From NCBI RefSeq assembly GCF_050624435.1, contig NC_134534.1:61961501-62025500 (forward strand): a DNA stretch of 64,000 bases, written 5' to 3'. Positions 35,861 through 47,049 of the stretch are shown here, piece after piece (positions within the stretch are counted from its first letter, which is position 1; each line of letters starts with the position of its first letter). Below the pieces are notes generated by a model, which saw only the letters and a program-made list of their open reading frames with translations, was not told where the DNA came from and did no database searches. Position numbers and translations under genes: made by a program. This DNA is from Tenrec ecaudatus (lineage: Eukaryota > Chordata > Mammalia > Afrosoricida > Tenrecidae).

Positions 35861-36371
35861 TGTGATAGGTTTTAAGTCAATTTGGGTGAGCCTGAGATTG
35901 TCTCATGGTATTATCATAGTCTGACCAACTCCATGATAGAATCTTTTTCAAAGCAGCCAAGCACTGTGGGGAGAATGGACTTCCTTAATTTGGTCAGAGC
36001 CTTGATATGGCCTACACTGAGTATAAATCGACAATATGTGGAAACTATAGTAACTCACTCCTACTGCTGGATTTAGATCCTGCATCTTTTTCATTGATCT
36101 CTTAAGGATCTTAGGAGCCAACTTTGGGTTTATGTTGGTGGATCTCAGACTCATACAGCTGTGCATCCACCAGTCTGTGGTTTTCCAGTTTCATCCGTCT
36201 GCTTCCTGTCTGCCTGTCTCTGAAGCTAAGGGAGCCAGGAGAAGGTTCAGCTTATATCTAACACAAGAACTTGAACCTGACTGGGACTTACTCACTTCTA
36301 CAATGGTATGAGCCATTTCTTGAAATACATCTCTTCCTACACATACAAGGGTCACTAATTTTGCCTAACAC
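35861..36371 (+). mobile_element. Solo LTR, family 2
   Basis: About 511 bp, starting 'tgtgataggttttaagtcaa' and ending 'aattttgcctaacaca' (TG...CA). It is flanked by cttgg/ctagg, a 5-bp duplication with one mismatch. Its interior is unlike family 1. The old L1 resumes directly after it. Confidence 0.72.
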
Positions 36372-36471
36372 ACTAGGACATAGGGTATTTTTAACGTATG
36401 AATATTGATAGTATCTTTATTTAAAAATCTATTTTAAGTTGTAAATTAGATGCGATGGTTTACATTTCATA

Positions 36472-36632
36472 CGAAGACCTGGTGGTGTAGTGATTATGTG
36501 TTGGGCTGTCATCGCATGGTCGGCAGTTCAAAACCACTAGCAGATCTGTGGGAGAAAGACTGGGTTTTCTACTCCTATAAAGGGTTACAGTCTCAGAAAC
36601 CCAGAAGGGGTCACTATGAGTCAGCAGTGAGA
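36472..36632 (+). mobile_element. AfroSINE
   Basis: Sense copy: head 'gacctggtggtgtagtgatt', 'ggtcggcagttcaaaaccac', 'gtgggagaaagactgggttt', 'aaagggttacagtctcagaa' and 'ggtcactatgagtcagcagt'. Confidence 0.88.
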
Positions 36633-37245
36633 GTTACACATCATATTGTAAATGTTATATTCAAGAGTTTAAATCATCAATCACTTCTTCTTCCTCGTAT
36701 GGACCCCTATCTTCCACGTCACCCAAGGAAATACTTTTCTATCGTCGAATCTATTGCTTTGCCTGCCCTTTCCTGTCCTCCCCTCCCTGAGAAAACTCAA
36801 ATGTCGCCTGTTCCCTATGGCATGAAAATCCTTGACTTCCCACCACTCCCCCTTCTTATGACAGTGGTCTCATCCACTAGAAGGACAAAGAGTATGCTTT
36901 CATTTATGATAAATAGGAAGCTGTATAATCACCAAAGACTATTGGTGATTACAGGGGAAGAGAGAGAAAGGAAAAGAGGAAGTGTTTGCTTCGGAGGCTC
37001 TGATGATATGGTATCGATGGTGGACTCATTTGGAACAGGTTAGTGACAAAGGCTGCACAACAAGCAGCATGTAGTCAATGCCACTGAATTGTACAAGTCA
37101 GATTTTGTGACATATAAAAATCAGTTCTCATTATTATTTCTGCTGAAGAAAGAAAAAAACATTTATTTTTCATTCTAAATGAAGTTGCCGTTACTTTGAG
37201 TAGATAAAGGCCAGGTCAGGGCCGGAGTTATCAGGCCAGTTTCTT
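36633..37245. other. Unassigned DNA under a 197-codon chance frame
   Basis: The longest open frame in the window (36,450-37,043, plus strand) starts upstream of an AfroSINE and continues into this segment. The first third of the protein is translated SINE and the rest has no recognised domain. I regard it as chance. 'gccactgaattgtacaagtc' near 37,080 resembles a LINE 3' end. Confidence 0.4.
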
Positions 37246-37249
37246 GGAT

Positions 37250-37420
37250 GGAAAGGAGAGCTTTGCAAGCACCGAGTCTGGATTCAAATCCAGTTCAACA
37301 TTATTAGCTGCTGTATTGTAAGCGAATTTCTTCTCCTCTCATATTTCACACCTATACAATCAGGGTTCTAACCTTCCTTGGTGAGGGGCACCAAGTAGGC
37401 ATTTGATAAACAATGCCACA
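37250..37420 (+). mobile_element. MIR SINE
   Basis: Diverged sense MIR: 'gagtctggattcaaatccag', 'gaatttcttctcctctcata' and a tail with 'aagtaggcatttgataaac'. Confidence 0.55.
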
Positions 37421-40005
37421 TGCTTGCAATGAGCTAAGTAACTTCACCACTGAATTGGAAGGAGAATTTTCTATTAGAATTTTCCTCATCAGAAATGGAC
37501 CTAGCATGGTGATTGACTACATTTTACTTCCCTGTTTTAATCCAGATAAAGCATTGTATCATCTCTGATCTTGATAATTTTACCAGTCTCCCAATGGGCC
37601 CTTCTCTCTTTTCATGAAGAGCAAAAGTGAAATTAAATCTAAGATGCCTGGCCAACACTTGTAGAATCCTGGGAGCTGGTGCCAACAACTGGGACTTGCC
37701 GTCCAGAGTGTGTTGTCACCAGCTCCTTTTGCTTTCTGTTTGGCTTTTTGCCCTTCTTTTCCATGTGCTGCCTGTTCTCATTGCCAGATCAGAGTTGACC
37801 TTTTGTGTAAGGTTAAAAAAAGCGTTAAAAGCCTCTGCCTTTTTACTGTCATACATTATTAGCTTTCTCAGCCCATCAAATAAAGGAACTATATTCTCCT
37901 TGACTCTGCTCTTGTAGTTGGTGTATTTAAACAAGGACTTCTGCCTCCATTGTCCTACGGTTTACAAAATAACTCTGACATCATGAATTAATTTTAAAAA
38001 TACAATAAAATCTCCCTATATCTGCACCTAGGACTCCCCCAAAGAATTAAAATTAATACTGAGTTGCTTGAACCAATTACTCTAAAAATGCCAATGCAAT
38101 CACAAAATTAGAACAGCATCTCTTTTGTTGTCAAGTATATATATTATGTTTCTCATTATATAGATAAAATTTCAGTATATATTCAAGAAATGAGTGACAG
38201 ATACTGGAAAGATATTGTCAATGCATACATAATTTTAAAAACATTTTATTTTGAAATACTTATGTATACAAATTCAGTTGTTAAATAATAATACAGAGAT
38301 ACCCAAAATGGCCTTCATGTAGCTTTTTGAGAATATTTTAAAGCAATGCCATTTCTATTTCTATGTAATGACTATTGTTTGAGACCTGAAAAGAATTTCT
38401 TCTCTGGTAGTATGCAGGTTTTGCTCTCTTGGCAGTCACATGTTCACAAATGCACATTTTCTTTGTTCACTGAGGGATATCTTGGGAAAGGATATTAAAA
38501 AACCCTGAAACCAAACACCAGAACTGTTTACAGGTCTGTAATTTTGAAAACATGTAGAATATGTATATGATTTAAATAGTGATAGTTTCCCCAATTCAAA
38601 ATATTTGTGTTTCTCATTATGTAAAAGTTATCAATAAGTTCTTAGAAAGCATTATATTACAACCAACGCTTATAATGTGGCTTATTGCATATATGTGTGC
38701 TTGTAATTAATTTTTAGATCATAATTTATGTGTGTTTTTGTGAATTTAATGTGATAATATCTATTATTTTTATTGTGACATTTATTATATTGGATTTTGT
38801 ATAAAATTAGCCAAATCTCTTCAAAGATATGTATCTTCTGAGATAAACTGAAAATTCTCTCAAAATCTAGAAGGGTTAATAATCTATTCAGAATTCTAAA
38901 ATATTTTATATGATCTAATTATAAAACTAAATGATCATGGTGAGAGCATTCCATATCTGGTTCCTCTGAGCACACTTAAATCAATTCAATACAGTTAGAA
39001 TTCTGGAAAGCTAAAGGTGGTAACTAGAGGTTGTAGAGTCCAATTAAAACCATAACATGAATTAACTTTTGATAAAAACATAATCTTGGAAAGTTTTTTA
39101 TTATGGGAATTATAAAATCTTGATATAGTCTACATGTAAACAACATATGTTTTTAACCTCAGATACAAACATATAAATGAAAATAAACTCAATTGTGAAT
39201 ACATCTTATAGATATCAAAAGAAAACCTCCAAATATTTAGGTTTGGTATGTGTACGCCATGGTTCTTGATGATTGATAGCAAACAATTACATCTTTCCAT
39301 CCTAAGTTAAAAATTGAAAAACAAGCAAACAACAAATCATCAAACAATTTTGGTCTTCTAACCCCAACAAACCAGAATTATTGATAAAACCTCTCAATTG
39401 ATCCAAACTACTAGGCTCAATGAGAAAATTTACAGTTGATTAATAGGTATTCCAGTTCTTAATCATATTAGTATTTAACTAGTAAATTTAATACATAATT
39501 GATGCATAGTTTTGAAGCATTTTTAAGTACTGAAAGCCTAAGCAAAAGAAGCCAAACTTTATCAGGGATTATGCCACAAAAGGGTCCCTCAGTTCTGAGG
39601 ACACTCACAATGTGACGGAAGAGGAACTGATTTGTGGGAGGGGAGTTGACCAAGGTGATGGGAATTGGGTATAGCCTGTGGAAGTGGAGCCTTCTGAACC
39701 TTCATTTGATAATGGGTCATGACTCCAGATGCAAAATATTTTAATGACTGGAAAGTGGAATGTGCCTAGTATGCATTTATGCAGATCTTTCTCCCACCAG
39801 GCCACTGGATCGCATCGTTTCAAAGTTTCTATCTTGGTTAGCAGTGAGTGTCTTAAAATTTGCACTACCAAGACTTCTTGCAACTCCTTGACTACAGGAG
39901 TTAAAAATCCTTATGTCCTTCCAGTAGATGCTGTCAGGGCACATTAGCACTTTATTACTTTCTCCACTTGACCTAGATCTCAACCCTGGACATGGTCACA
40001 CAGAT
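37421..40005. other. AT-rich DNA, mostly unassigned
   Basis: About 2.6 kb without a recognised gene. 38,230-38,330 ('cattttattttgaaatactt', 'gagatacccaaaatggcc') looks like an old antisense L1 3' end. The rest shows no family. Confidence 0.4.
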
Positions 40006-40007
40006 AA

Positions 40008-40215
40008 ATGGAGAGAGAAAGTTCATATATGATACAATTCAGTCGTTAGTCATATCAAGAAGAGTTGTGCTGTCATCGCAACAATCAACTTCAGAACGTG
40101 TTCTTCTTTCTTGTATTCCTGTTGTTGACTCTTCACACGCCCCTAGCCTCCTCTACCTCGCCCCCAGGAAATTGTTAATCCAGTTACTTTCTCTAGATTT
40201 ACCTATCCTGGATTT
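40008..40215 (-). mobile_element. Old L1M-type 3'UTR fragment
   Basis: Matches the common antisense old-L1 tail: 'gcaacaatcaacttcagaac', then 'aggaaattgttaatccagtt' and 'agatttacctatcctggatt'. A related piece lies at 46.33-46.56 kb. Confidence 0.6.
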
Positions 40216-40364
40216 CTTATGAAGACAAAAAAGCACACCAAACAAAGACAGTAAAACAAAAAAGGGACCCAACAACAACGACCTGAGAAAAACCTCAATT
40301 GTCAAGAAAACAGAAAATATTTTACAATTGCAACAAATTTCAAATGGGTCAACAAGGAGACAAC

Positions 40365-40462
40365 TAATGTTTATGGTCTTAATGGCTTTCCTTAGCATAA
40401 GCAGCCATGTAACTAAGGCATCAACAAGTCCACATGAAAGAAGCACATCGGCCTGTGTGATC
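40365..40462 (+). mobile_element. Possible L1 3'UTR unit
   Basis: 'tatggtcttaatggctttcc' through 'agaagcacatcggcctgtgt' parallels one unit of the 250-bp segment duplicated at 50,261-50,760 (reverse complement). Confidence 0.5.
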
Positions 40463-40687
40463 TAAGAACTATAAACAATAAAATGCATTTCCAGAGGAGG
40501 AGATGGCATCAGAGCTTACACTCAGTGTGTAGAAGGTTATGGACAACAGGTGAATCTCAAACATCCATTTGCACGGTTCCCATTGGCAGTAAGCCTCGAG
40601 TGACTCCCCTCTGACTGTAGATGGGATGCGAATGGCCTTGCTGTCAGACAGCATTTTCCAGTACATTATGGCAGACGTGGTCATGTA

Positions 40688-40714
40688 AAAATGTAACACC
40701 TTATCATTTGATCT
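40688..40714. repeat. 27-bp perfect inverted repeat, left arm
   Basis: The arm containing 'tgtaacaccttatcatttga' is the exact reverse complement of 41,117-41,143, with about 402 bases between the arms. Confidence 0.93.
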
Positions 40715-41116
40715 TTTGACCCATTAAAAATTTGCTCCATTTTTTAGTATTTTCTGCTTTCTTTTCAATTCAAGTTTTTCTGTTTTAGTTTCTTTGTTGT
40801 TGTTTTTCTGTTTTATTTTGTCTTTGGTGTTTGCTTTTTTTCTTCTTGATTTTGTTTTGTATGTTTTCACTTTCGTTATACCAAATCCAGAATAGGTGAA
40901 TATATGGAGACAGTAACTGGATTAATAATTATCTGGGGACAAGGCAGGGGAGGTTTGAGAGGATGGGGAACTAACAACAATAACAGCAAGAATGAAGAAA
41001 ATGTTCTAACACTGATTGTGCTGATGACTACACACAACTCTTCTTGATGTGTTCAAACTATTGATTTGTATGATATGTGAATTATATGCCAATTTAAGTA
41101 AAGGTTTTAAAAAGGG
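40715..41116 (+). other. Spacer between inverted-repeat arms
   Basis: T-rich left part. The right part ends 'tgtatgatatgtgaattata', 'tgccaatttaag', which looks like a LINE 3' terminus. Family not identified. Confidence 0.35.
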
Positions 41117-41143
41117 AGATCAAATGATAAGGTGTTACATTTT
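41117..41143. repeat. 27-bp perfect inverted repeat, right arm
   Basis: Right arm ('gatcaaatgataaggtgtta' and on), pairing exactly with 40,688-40,714. Confidence 0.93.
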
Positions 41144-41850
41144 AACCTAACTACATTTAAAATCATTTATTTTATCTAACCAAAGAAGGGGCTCAAACTC
41201 ATCCACATTGGTTTGGCTCAGGTCTCTGGAATCACAAGAATCAAACTTGATAGGTATGGAATGGAAACACACAATTCCTGAACTATGAGAAAAATATCGG
41301 CTAAGGCACAATGAAGTTTACCTTCAATTCACATAAATACACAACCATGTTCTTCTGAACTTAGAAGGAAAACGATGCTCCACTTTCAGTTGTTTATGTA
41401 ATTGGTGGACTCACTCATAGTGAATATTATCATCCACTCACAGCACCTCTTGTGGACCAGCCATAGATACAGATGATTAGCACATGGGTCTTGTCTGCAA
41501 GTATTAAGTGGTGAGAGCCCTTAACTTATATTTATTTACACATACAGGTTTTAATATCTGACAGGCAGTGATCTTTGTCCTAGCTCTGAAACATATTGTT
41601 TATGTCAATTTATCCAAATTACCAAAGTTTGCTGAGGTTCATTTTCTTCTTCTGTGAAACATAATAATCTACTATTAGATGATTAGATAGAGAGATTAAG
41701 TCTAGTTAATGTATGTGATATTTTTATCAAAATGTTCAACACACATTGCATAGTATTGCATTTACCTCTCTTTAACCTCAATAACGTAAGTGAAATTTTC
41801 ATGACGATAGGGTAGTTTATGCAGTTTTATTTCAGATACATTTAGTGCTA
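41144..41850. other. Mostly unassigned; weak MIR at 41,560-41,760
   Basis: 'tcattttcttcttctgtgaa' followed by 'acataataatctac' resembles the MIR core in sense. Otherwise nothing is recognised. Confidence 0.4.
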
Positions 41851-41852
41851 AG

Positions 41853-42062
41853 AGAGTAGCATTAGTGTAGCGGATCCCTGCTGCTGGAGCTGGGCTGCAA
41901 TCCACATGGTGGCCCGTTTGAAACCACCAGCAGCTCTGTGGGAGAAAGACTGCACTTTCTCTTCCCATAAACAGTTACAGTCTTGGAAACCCAGGAGAAG
42001 TCACTACAAGTCAACCATGACTCAATGGCAATGAATTTGGGTTGTTTGTTTGTGTGCGTGTG
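41853..42062 (+). mobile_element. AfroSINE
   Basis: Sense copy: head 'gtagcattagtgtagcggat', 'tgtttgaaaccaccagcagc'-type B-box region, 'gtgggagaaagactgcactt', 'cagttacagtcttggaaacc' and tail 'catgactcaatggcaatgaa'. Confidence 0.88.
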
Positions 42063-42164
42063 CTTGTTTTGTTTTTTGTTTTTTTAGAACATTTAATATA
42101 GGTTCAGCTGCTGCATTCAGGCTTCTGTTAATTGATAAATTATATTGAAAAACAAACAAACAAA

Positions 42165-42252
42165 CAAACATCACTGCCATTGAGTCGATTCTGATCCAGT
42201 GCCACCCTGTAGGGCAAGAAGAACTGCCACTGTGGGTTTCTGAGGCTGGGAA
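42165..42252 (-). mobile_element. AfroSINE tail fragment
   Basis: Antisense tail 'actgccattgagtcgattct' and 'ccctgtagggcaagaagaac', cut off at the junction with the L1 3'UTR copy. Preceded by an (AAAC)n run. Confidence 0.82.
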
Positions 42253-42254
42253 TC

Positions 42255-42772
42255 TCTAGTTCTTGAATGCTTCCTCCATCCCACTATCATGATCCCATTT
42301 CTACCTTACAAATTCGGCTGGACTAGAGAATGTACAATGGTACAGATAGGAACTGGAAATACAGGGAATCCAGGAGAGATGAACCCTTCAGGACCAGTGG
42401 TGACAGTGGTGATACCGGAAGAGTGGAGGGAAGGTAGGGTAGAAAGGGGGAACTGATTACAAGGATCTACATATAATCTCTTCCCCGGGGGACAGACAGC
42501 AGAGAAGTGGGTGAAGGGAGACATCAGATGGTATAAGATATGACAAAATAATAATAATTTATAAATTATCAAGGTTCATGGGGGAGGGGCAAGCAGGGAG
42601 GGAGGGGAAAAATGAGGAGCTAATACCAAAGGCTCAAGTAGAAAGCAAATATTTTGAGAATGATGATGGCAACAAATGTACAAAAGTGCTTGACACAATG
42701 GACGGATGTATGGATTGTGATAAGAATTGTATGAGCCTCCAATAAAATGATTCCAAAAATTAAAAAAAAAGA
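42255..42772 (+). mobile_element. L1 3'UTR copy, plus strand (about 0.5 kb)
   Basis: Same landmarks as the other copies: 'actatcatgatcccatttct', 'gagatgaacccttcaggacc', 'gcaacaaatgtacaaaagtg', 'tgtatggattgtgataagaa' and 'cctccaataaaatgattcc' with an A tail. Confidence 0.87.
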
Positions 42773-42784
42773 AAGTTGGTGTCA

Positions 42785-43545
42785 AAAGAGAATGAAATAT
42801 TCTTTAATTGTATCAAAGGCAAATAGAAGTGATAAAATCAAGGAGCTGAACAGAACAATTCAAAAGACAGTTTGAGAAGAAAAAATAAATATTACAATGG
42901 AGTGTGCAAAGACTTAGAAAATAAAAAATGGAGCACAGTAAGCACATCTTAAGCTGAAAGAACTAATGAAAAATCCATGCCTTGAGCTGCAAATATTGAA
43001 AAATTCTATGGGAAAAATATTGGACAATTAAGGAAGTGTCAAAAGAAGATGGAAAGAATATAGAATCACTGCACCACAAAGAACTGGTTGACATTCAACC
43101 ATTTCAGGAGGTTCAAGCTGCACTGAAGACACTAGCCAAGAAAAAGGCTTCAAGAATTGATGGAATACTAATTAAAATGTTTTGACTAGCTGAAGAAGCA
43201 CTGGAAGCACTTATTTGTTTATGAAAAGATATTTAAATGACAGCTTTTTGGTCAACTGTTTGGAAGAAATCATCTGTATTTGTATATATTCGATAGAAAA
43301 GTGCCCAACAGAATGTGAAAACTAAAACAACCTCATTAATATCACATGCAAGTAACATTTGGATGAAGAGCATCAACAATGATTACAGCACCACAGATGG
43401 GCAGGCTGGTTTCAGAAGAGCACGTAGAACAAGGGATGTATCATGGCTGATGTCAGATGGATCTTGGATGAAAACAATGAATACCAGATGATGTTTACTT
43501 GCGTTTCACTGACTATGGAAAGGCATTGGACTCTGTGAACCAATT

Positions 43546-43599
<54 letters not shown>

Positions 43600-44615
43600 C
43601 TGGGTGGCCTTGAGAAGAACAGAAATCACAGAACACTGAATAATGCTCCCGCAGAATAACCAGCCGCAGTTGCAGGAATAGAACAAGGGAATGTTGTATG
43701 ATCTGAAATCAGGAAAGGAGTGTGGCATGGTTGCATCCTCTCACCATACTTACACAATCTCTATGCTGAGCAAATAATCAAGAAATTTAAACTATATGAA
43801 AAAGGACATGGGATCAGGTTTGGAGGAAGACTTATTAACCACCTGTGATGTGTCGATGACACACCTTGCTTGCTGAAAGTGAGGAGAGCTTGAAGAACTT
43901 GCTGATGAAGATCAAGGATTTCGGTCTTCAATGTGGATTCTAATTCAATGTAAAGAAAACCAAAATCTTCACAAGGGGACCAATAGGTACCATCATGATA
44001 AATGGAGGAAAGATTGAAGTTGTGAACGATTTCATTTTGATTGGGTCCACAATCATGGAAACAACAGTCAAGAGATCAAATGATGCACTGATTTGGGTAA
44101 ATCTAGTTCACGGAACCTTTTTAAGGTGTTGAGAAGTGAAAATATTACTTTGAGGACCAAGGTGCACCTGACCCAAGCCATGGTATTTTCCACCACCTCA
44201 GATGCATGTTAACATAGGACACTGAATAAGGAAGATTGAAGTAGAGTCAATGTGTTTGAATGTGTGGTGCTGGCAACAAACAACTTAAGTTCTATGAACT
44301 GCCAAAAGAGCCAGCAAATCTGTCCTGGAAGAAACATAGCCAGAGTGTTCCTTACATACAAGATGGTGAGACTTCATCTCACGTGCTTTGGACATGTTAT
44401 CAGGAGAGACCAGTCCCTGGAAAAGAACAGCATGCTTAGTAAAGTGCAGGGGCAGTGAACAAGAAGACCTTTGATAAGGTTGACACAGTGGCTGCAACAT
44501 TGGTTAAGCATAAGGACCATTTTAATGGTGAAGGACCGGGTAGTGCTTGATTCTGTTGTCCATCGGGTCTATGTGGGTTGTACATGCCTGGACAGCCCCT
44601 AACAACAACAGCCAT
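42785..44615 (+). mobile_element. RTE LINE, longest copy (reverse transcriptase to 3' end)
   Basis: Sense copy covering most of the reverse-transcriptase domain, which copies the LINE RNA at the target nick. Readable pieces include 'GCILSPYLHNLYAE' (from about 43,733) and the catalytic box, here C-V-D-D at 43,849-43,860 instead of Y/F-A-D-D, with a stop just before it. 3' landmarks are 'acctgacccaagccatggta', 'atcaggagagaccagtccct', 'tgacacagtggctgcaacat' and terminal 'cccctaacaacaac'. A (CA)n microsatellite interrupts it. Frameshifts and stops are frequent, so it is dead. Confidence 0.88.
43549..43597. repeat. (CA)n microsatellite inside RTE
   Basis: About 24 uninterrupted CA units. Confidence 0.97.
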
Positions 44616-44639
44616 CGCCGATGAAATCTAACACAATAT

Positions 44640-45010
44640 AATTACTACAACAGGGTCTACTGTGAGGGGGCAATCCAATGAAAGGAGGTTCCTTCGGGAG
44701 GTAGACCATGTCCAATATAAGTGGGCACTGTAGTCAGCTTGTTGCCTTTTGCTGTTTCTGGATCTGTACCTGGCTTGTCAAATTCTGATTCTTGAGATGG
44801 ACGCCAATGGTCTTTTTATTTCCGCTGACCCAAGCAGTCGTCAGCAGCGGCCTAGCCTTGGATTAATTTGCCTCTGCAGCTACACTAGTCAGGCTTTGGC
44901 TCATCTTTGCCTTCATAACTGTGAGCCATTTTCTTGATATAAATAGCTCCTTTTCTATACATAGGGGAGACTCACTGGCTTTTCTTCACCAGAGACCCCA
45001 GTCGAAGACA
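44640..45010 (+). mobile_element. Possible LTR related to family 2
   Basis: Its right part ('gtgagccattttcttgatat', 'tttctatacataggggagac', 'tcact') resembles the end of the family 2 LTR at 36.31-36.37 kb. Ends and a target duplication were not found. Confidence 0.4.
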
Positions 45011-45990
45011 TGACTATGCAGAAAGGACTATCCAGTTGGTCCAAACAGAGCTTTCCTTTGCTGAGTTTCTGAAGTAGATCCTCAGGCTTTTCTTCCTACT
45101 CTGTATAGATGTGAAAGCTGTATGACAAGTAGAAACACAATACAAGAGCTAAACTTGGAAATGTGTCTTATTTCAATTACCCATAGGGAAAATAGTTCCT
45201 TAGTGAGAATAGCTAAACTGCTGATTTTATCAAACTGTTATTAATATCATCTGTATTTTACTGCATCATATAAGTCTAATATTATCATAGACTATTACTG
45301 CATAATCCACAATGCACCATGTAAACAAATGTAAAAATTAGGTGATCCATTACTGATACACACCTCAATATCTGTGAACCTTTGTGTTAGGTCTTACCTA
45401 GTAATTCATATATCCTCAAGTGTGTTCATAGACATAACTCCACTTTTCATACATGTAATGTGATCTTTTAAAATCTTGTCATTAAAAACCACAGTGCTTT
45501 TATATTTTCTGCCACTTACTGTAAAGTTATTGGAAATTTCTTGAAGTTTTTAAGAAAACTTGACAAAGATGTCTACATATTTCCTTCATGCTTACATCAC
45601 AGTGGTGTCTGGGTACTCTGAAAGAAGCATTAGACTCTAGCTGTAATGAGGGCGGGAGCGTGCCACGTTCATTTGTTTTCACAGATCTGTTGGAGCCGCA
45701 TACGGAGTTAGGGGTTGGAGAAAACTTACAAGGACGGTACATTTAATTTATAGAGTCCTTTGGATGGAATAGCGAAAGAGTTCCTATTTCACTATGGTGA
45801 TCTTTGGACCCAAAAGAGTTAGAACATTTGTGAATTTTATAACTAGCAATTCAGAATTTGCCTCATAAGTTTTCTAAAGTTTTAATATTTAGGTATTTAC
45901 AATTACACATGCTTTTTAATTTTTGAATATTTTCTTGTGGTTGGACAAAAGTTTACAGAAAAACATTTCCAGAAAATAATTTATACATAT
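45011..45990. other. Unassigned non-coding DNA
   Basis: No recognised gene or repeat. The 71-codon minus frame at 45,527-45,742 has no recognised domain. Confidence 0.35.
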
Positions 45991-45994
45991 ATAT

Positions 45995-46560
45995 TTATTG
46001 TGACATTAGCTGCAATCCCTTCAATGTCAGCACTTTCCCTCCTTCCTCCATGGGTTCCCTATTTCCATGTATCCTTCTTTGTGAGTATTTTTATATTATT
46101 TTAACTTTTGTTCTATATTTCTCTCTCATTCGTTCTATAACCTTCTGTTGTGATCTTGATCAGAGCTGGTGTTGGTGGGAGATGAGCACCATCTAGTTTT
46201 TCTGATCTCAGGCTAGTGGAGGCTGTGGTTCCTCTGGTTCAATTGGGTTTATTGTTTCTTTAGTCTTTGCGTTTCTTCACTCTGATTTGGCCAGATGGGG
46301 AGAGACTAATAGTTGCATTTCCCCCCAGGAGTTTTATTCAGATATAAATTACATACCATATACTTCCATAATTCAGTGGTATTTAAACAGAGTTGTATAA
46401 ACACAGCCACAATCAGTTCTAGTGCATCCTTCCTGCTCCCATATTAATCATTTGCTCTCTACTTCCCCACCACCTCCCCAAACCATAGCCCTGATAAGTT
46501 GTTATATCAGTTATTATCTCTATATATCTGCACCTTTTGTGCATTATAAACTGGGAAATA
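45995..46560 (-). mobile_element. Old L1-type 3'UTR fragment
   Basis: 46,330-46,560 matches the antisense old-L1 tail: 'gttttattcagatataaatt', 'acataccatatacttcc', 'gagttgtataaacacagcca' and 'caatcagttctagtgcatcc'. 45,995-46,320 resembles other antisense L1 3'UTR text ('gatgagcaccatct', also at 51,126) but is less certain. Confidence 0.5.
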
Positions 46561-47045
46561 TACCAAAAGGGAAAAAAAGGAATGAAAACAGTATACACAC
46601 ATAATATATGGAAGAAAATATCACTGACAGTATTAAAATAAACCAGAGAGAAAACCTCTGTTAAGAAACAAGCAAGAAATATTTAAACCTAAAACTAATC
46701 CAGAATGGATCAAGAGGGAGATCAAATGGCCAGATTTCATATTATACTATATATCCATAATAGTGTTTGGGTTCTTAAAGGCTACAATTCAAATAGTCAG
46801 TGATGAAAGAAGAACCACCATAAAAGTGCATATGAAATATCTATCTGAAGTGGTGAGCCACAGAGGTTTCATTGACCATTAACTGTGTGATTCTGAATGG
46901 GGCTTCAGCTAGCATTTGACCCATGGGTGTGAATTGTACTGGGCTGTTTCTTTTATATATTTAAATTATGTGTGTGTGTGTGTGTGTGTGGTTTTGTTTC
47001 TTTAGAATACTCAGTCTAACACAACCCAACTCAGTCCAACTCAAG
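46561..47045. other. Unassigned DNA with a short (TG)n
   Basis: AT-rich. A (TG)n run lies at about 46,970-46,990. The part near 46,690-46,800 may be distantly related to 40,320-40,400. Confidence 0.35.
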
Positions 47046-47049
47046 GCTC

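Noticed and set aside
36450-37043. 197-codon open frame, the longest in the window
   Set aside because: The first third is translated AfroSINE, the remainder has no recognised domain, and no exon signals or matching family are visible. Chance in a long window.
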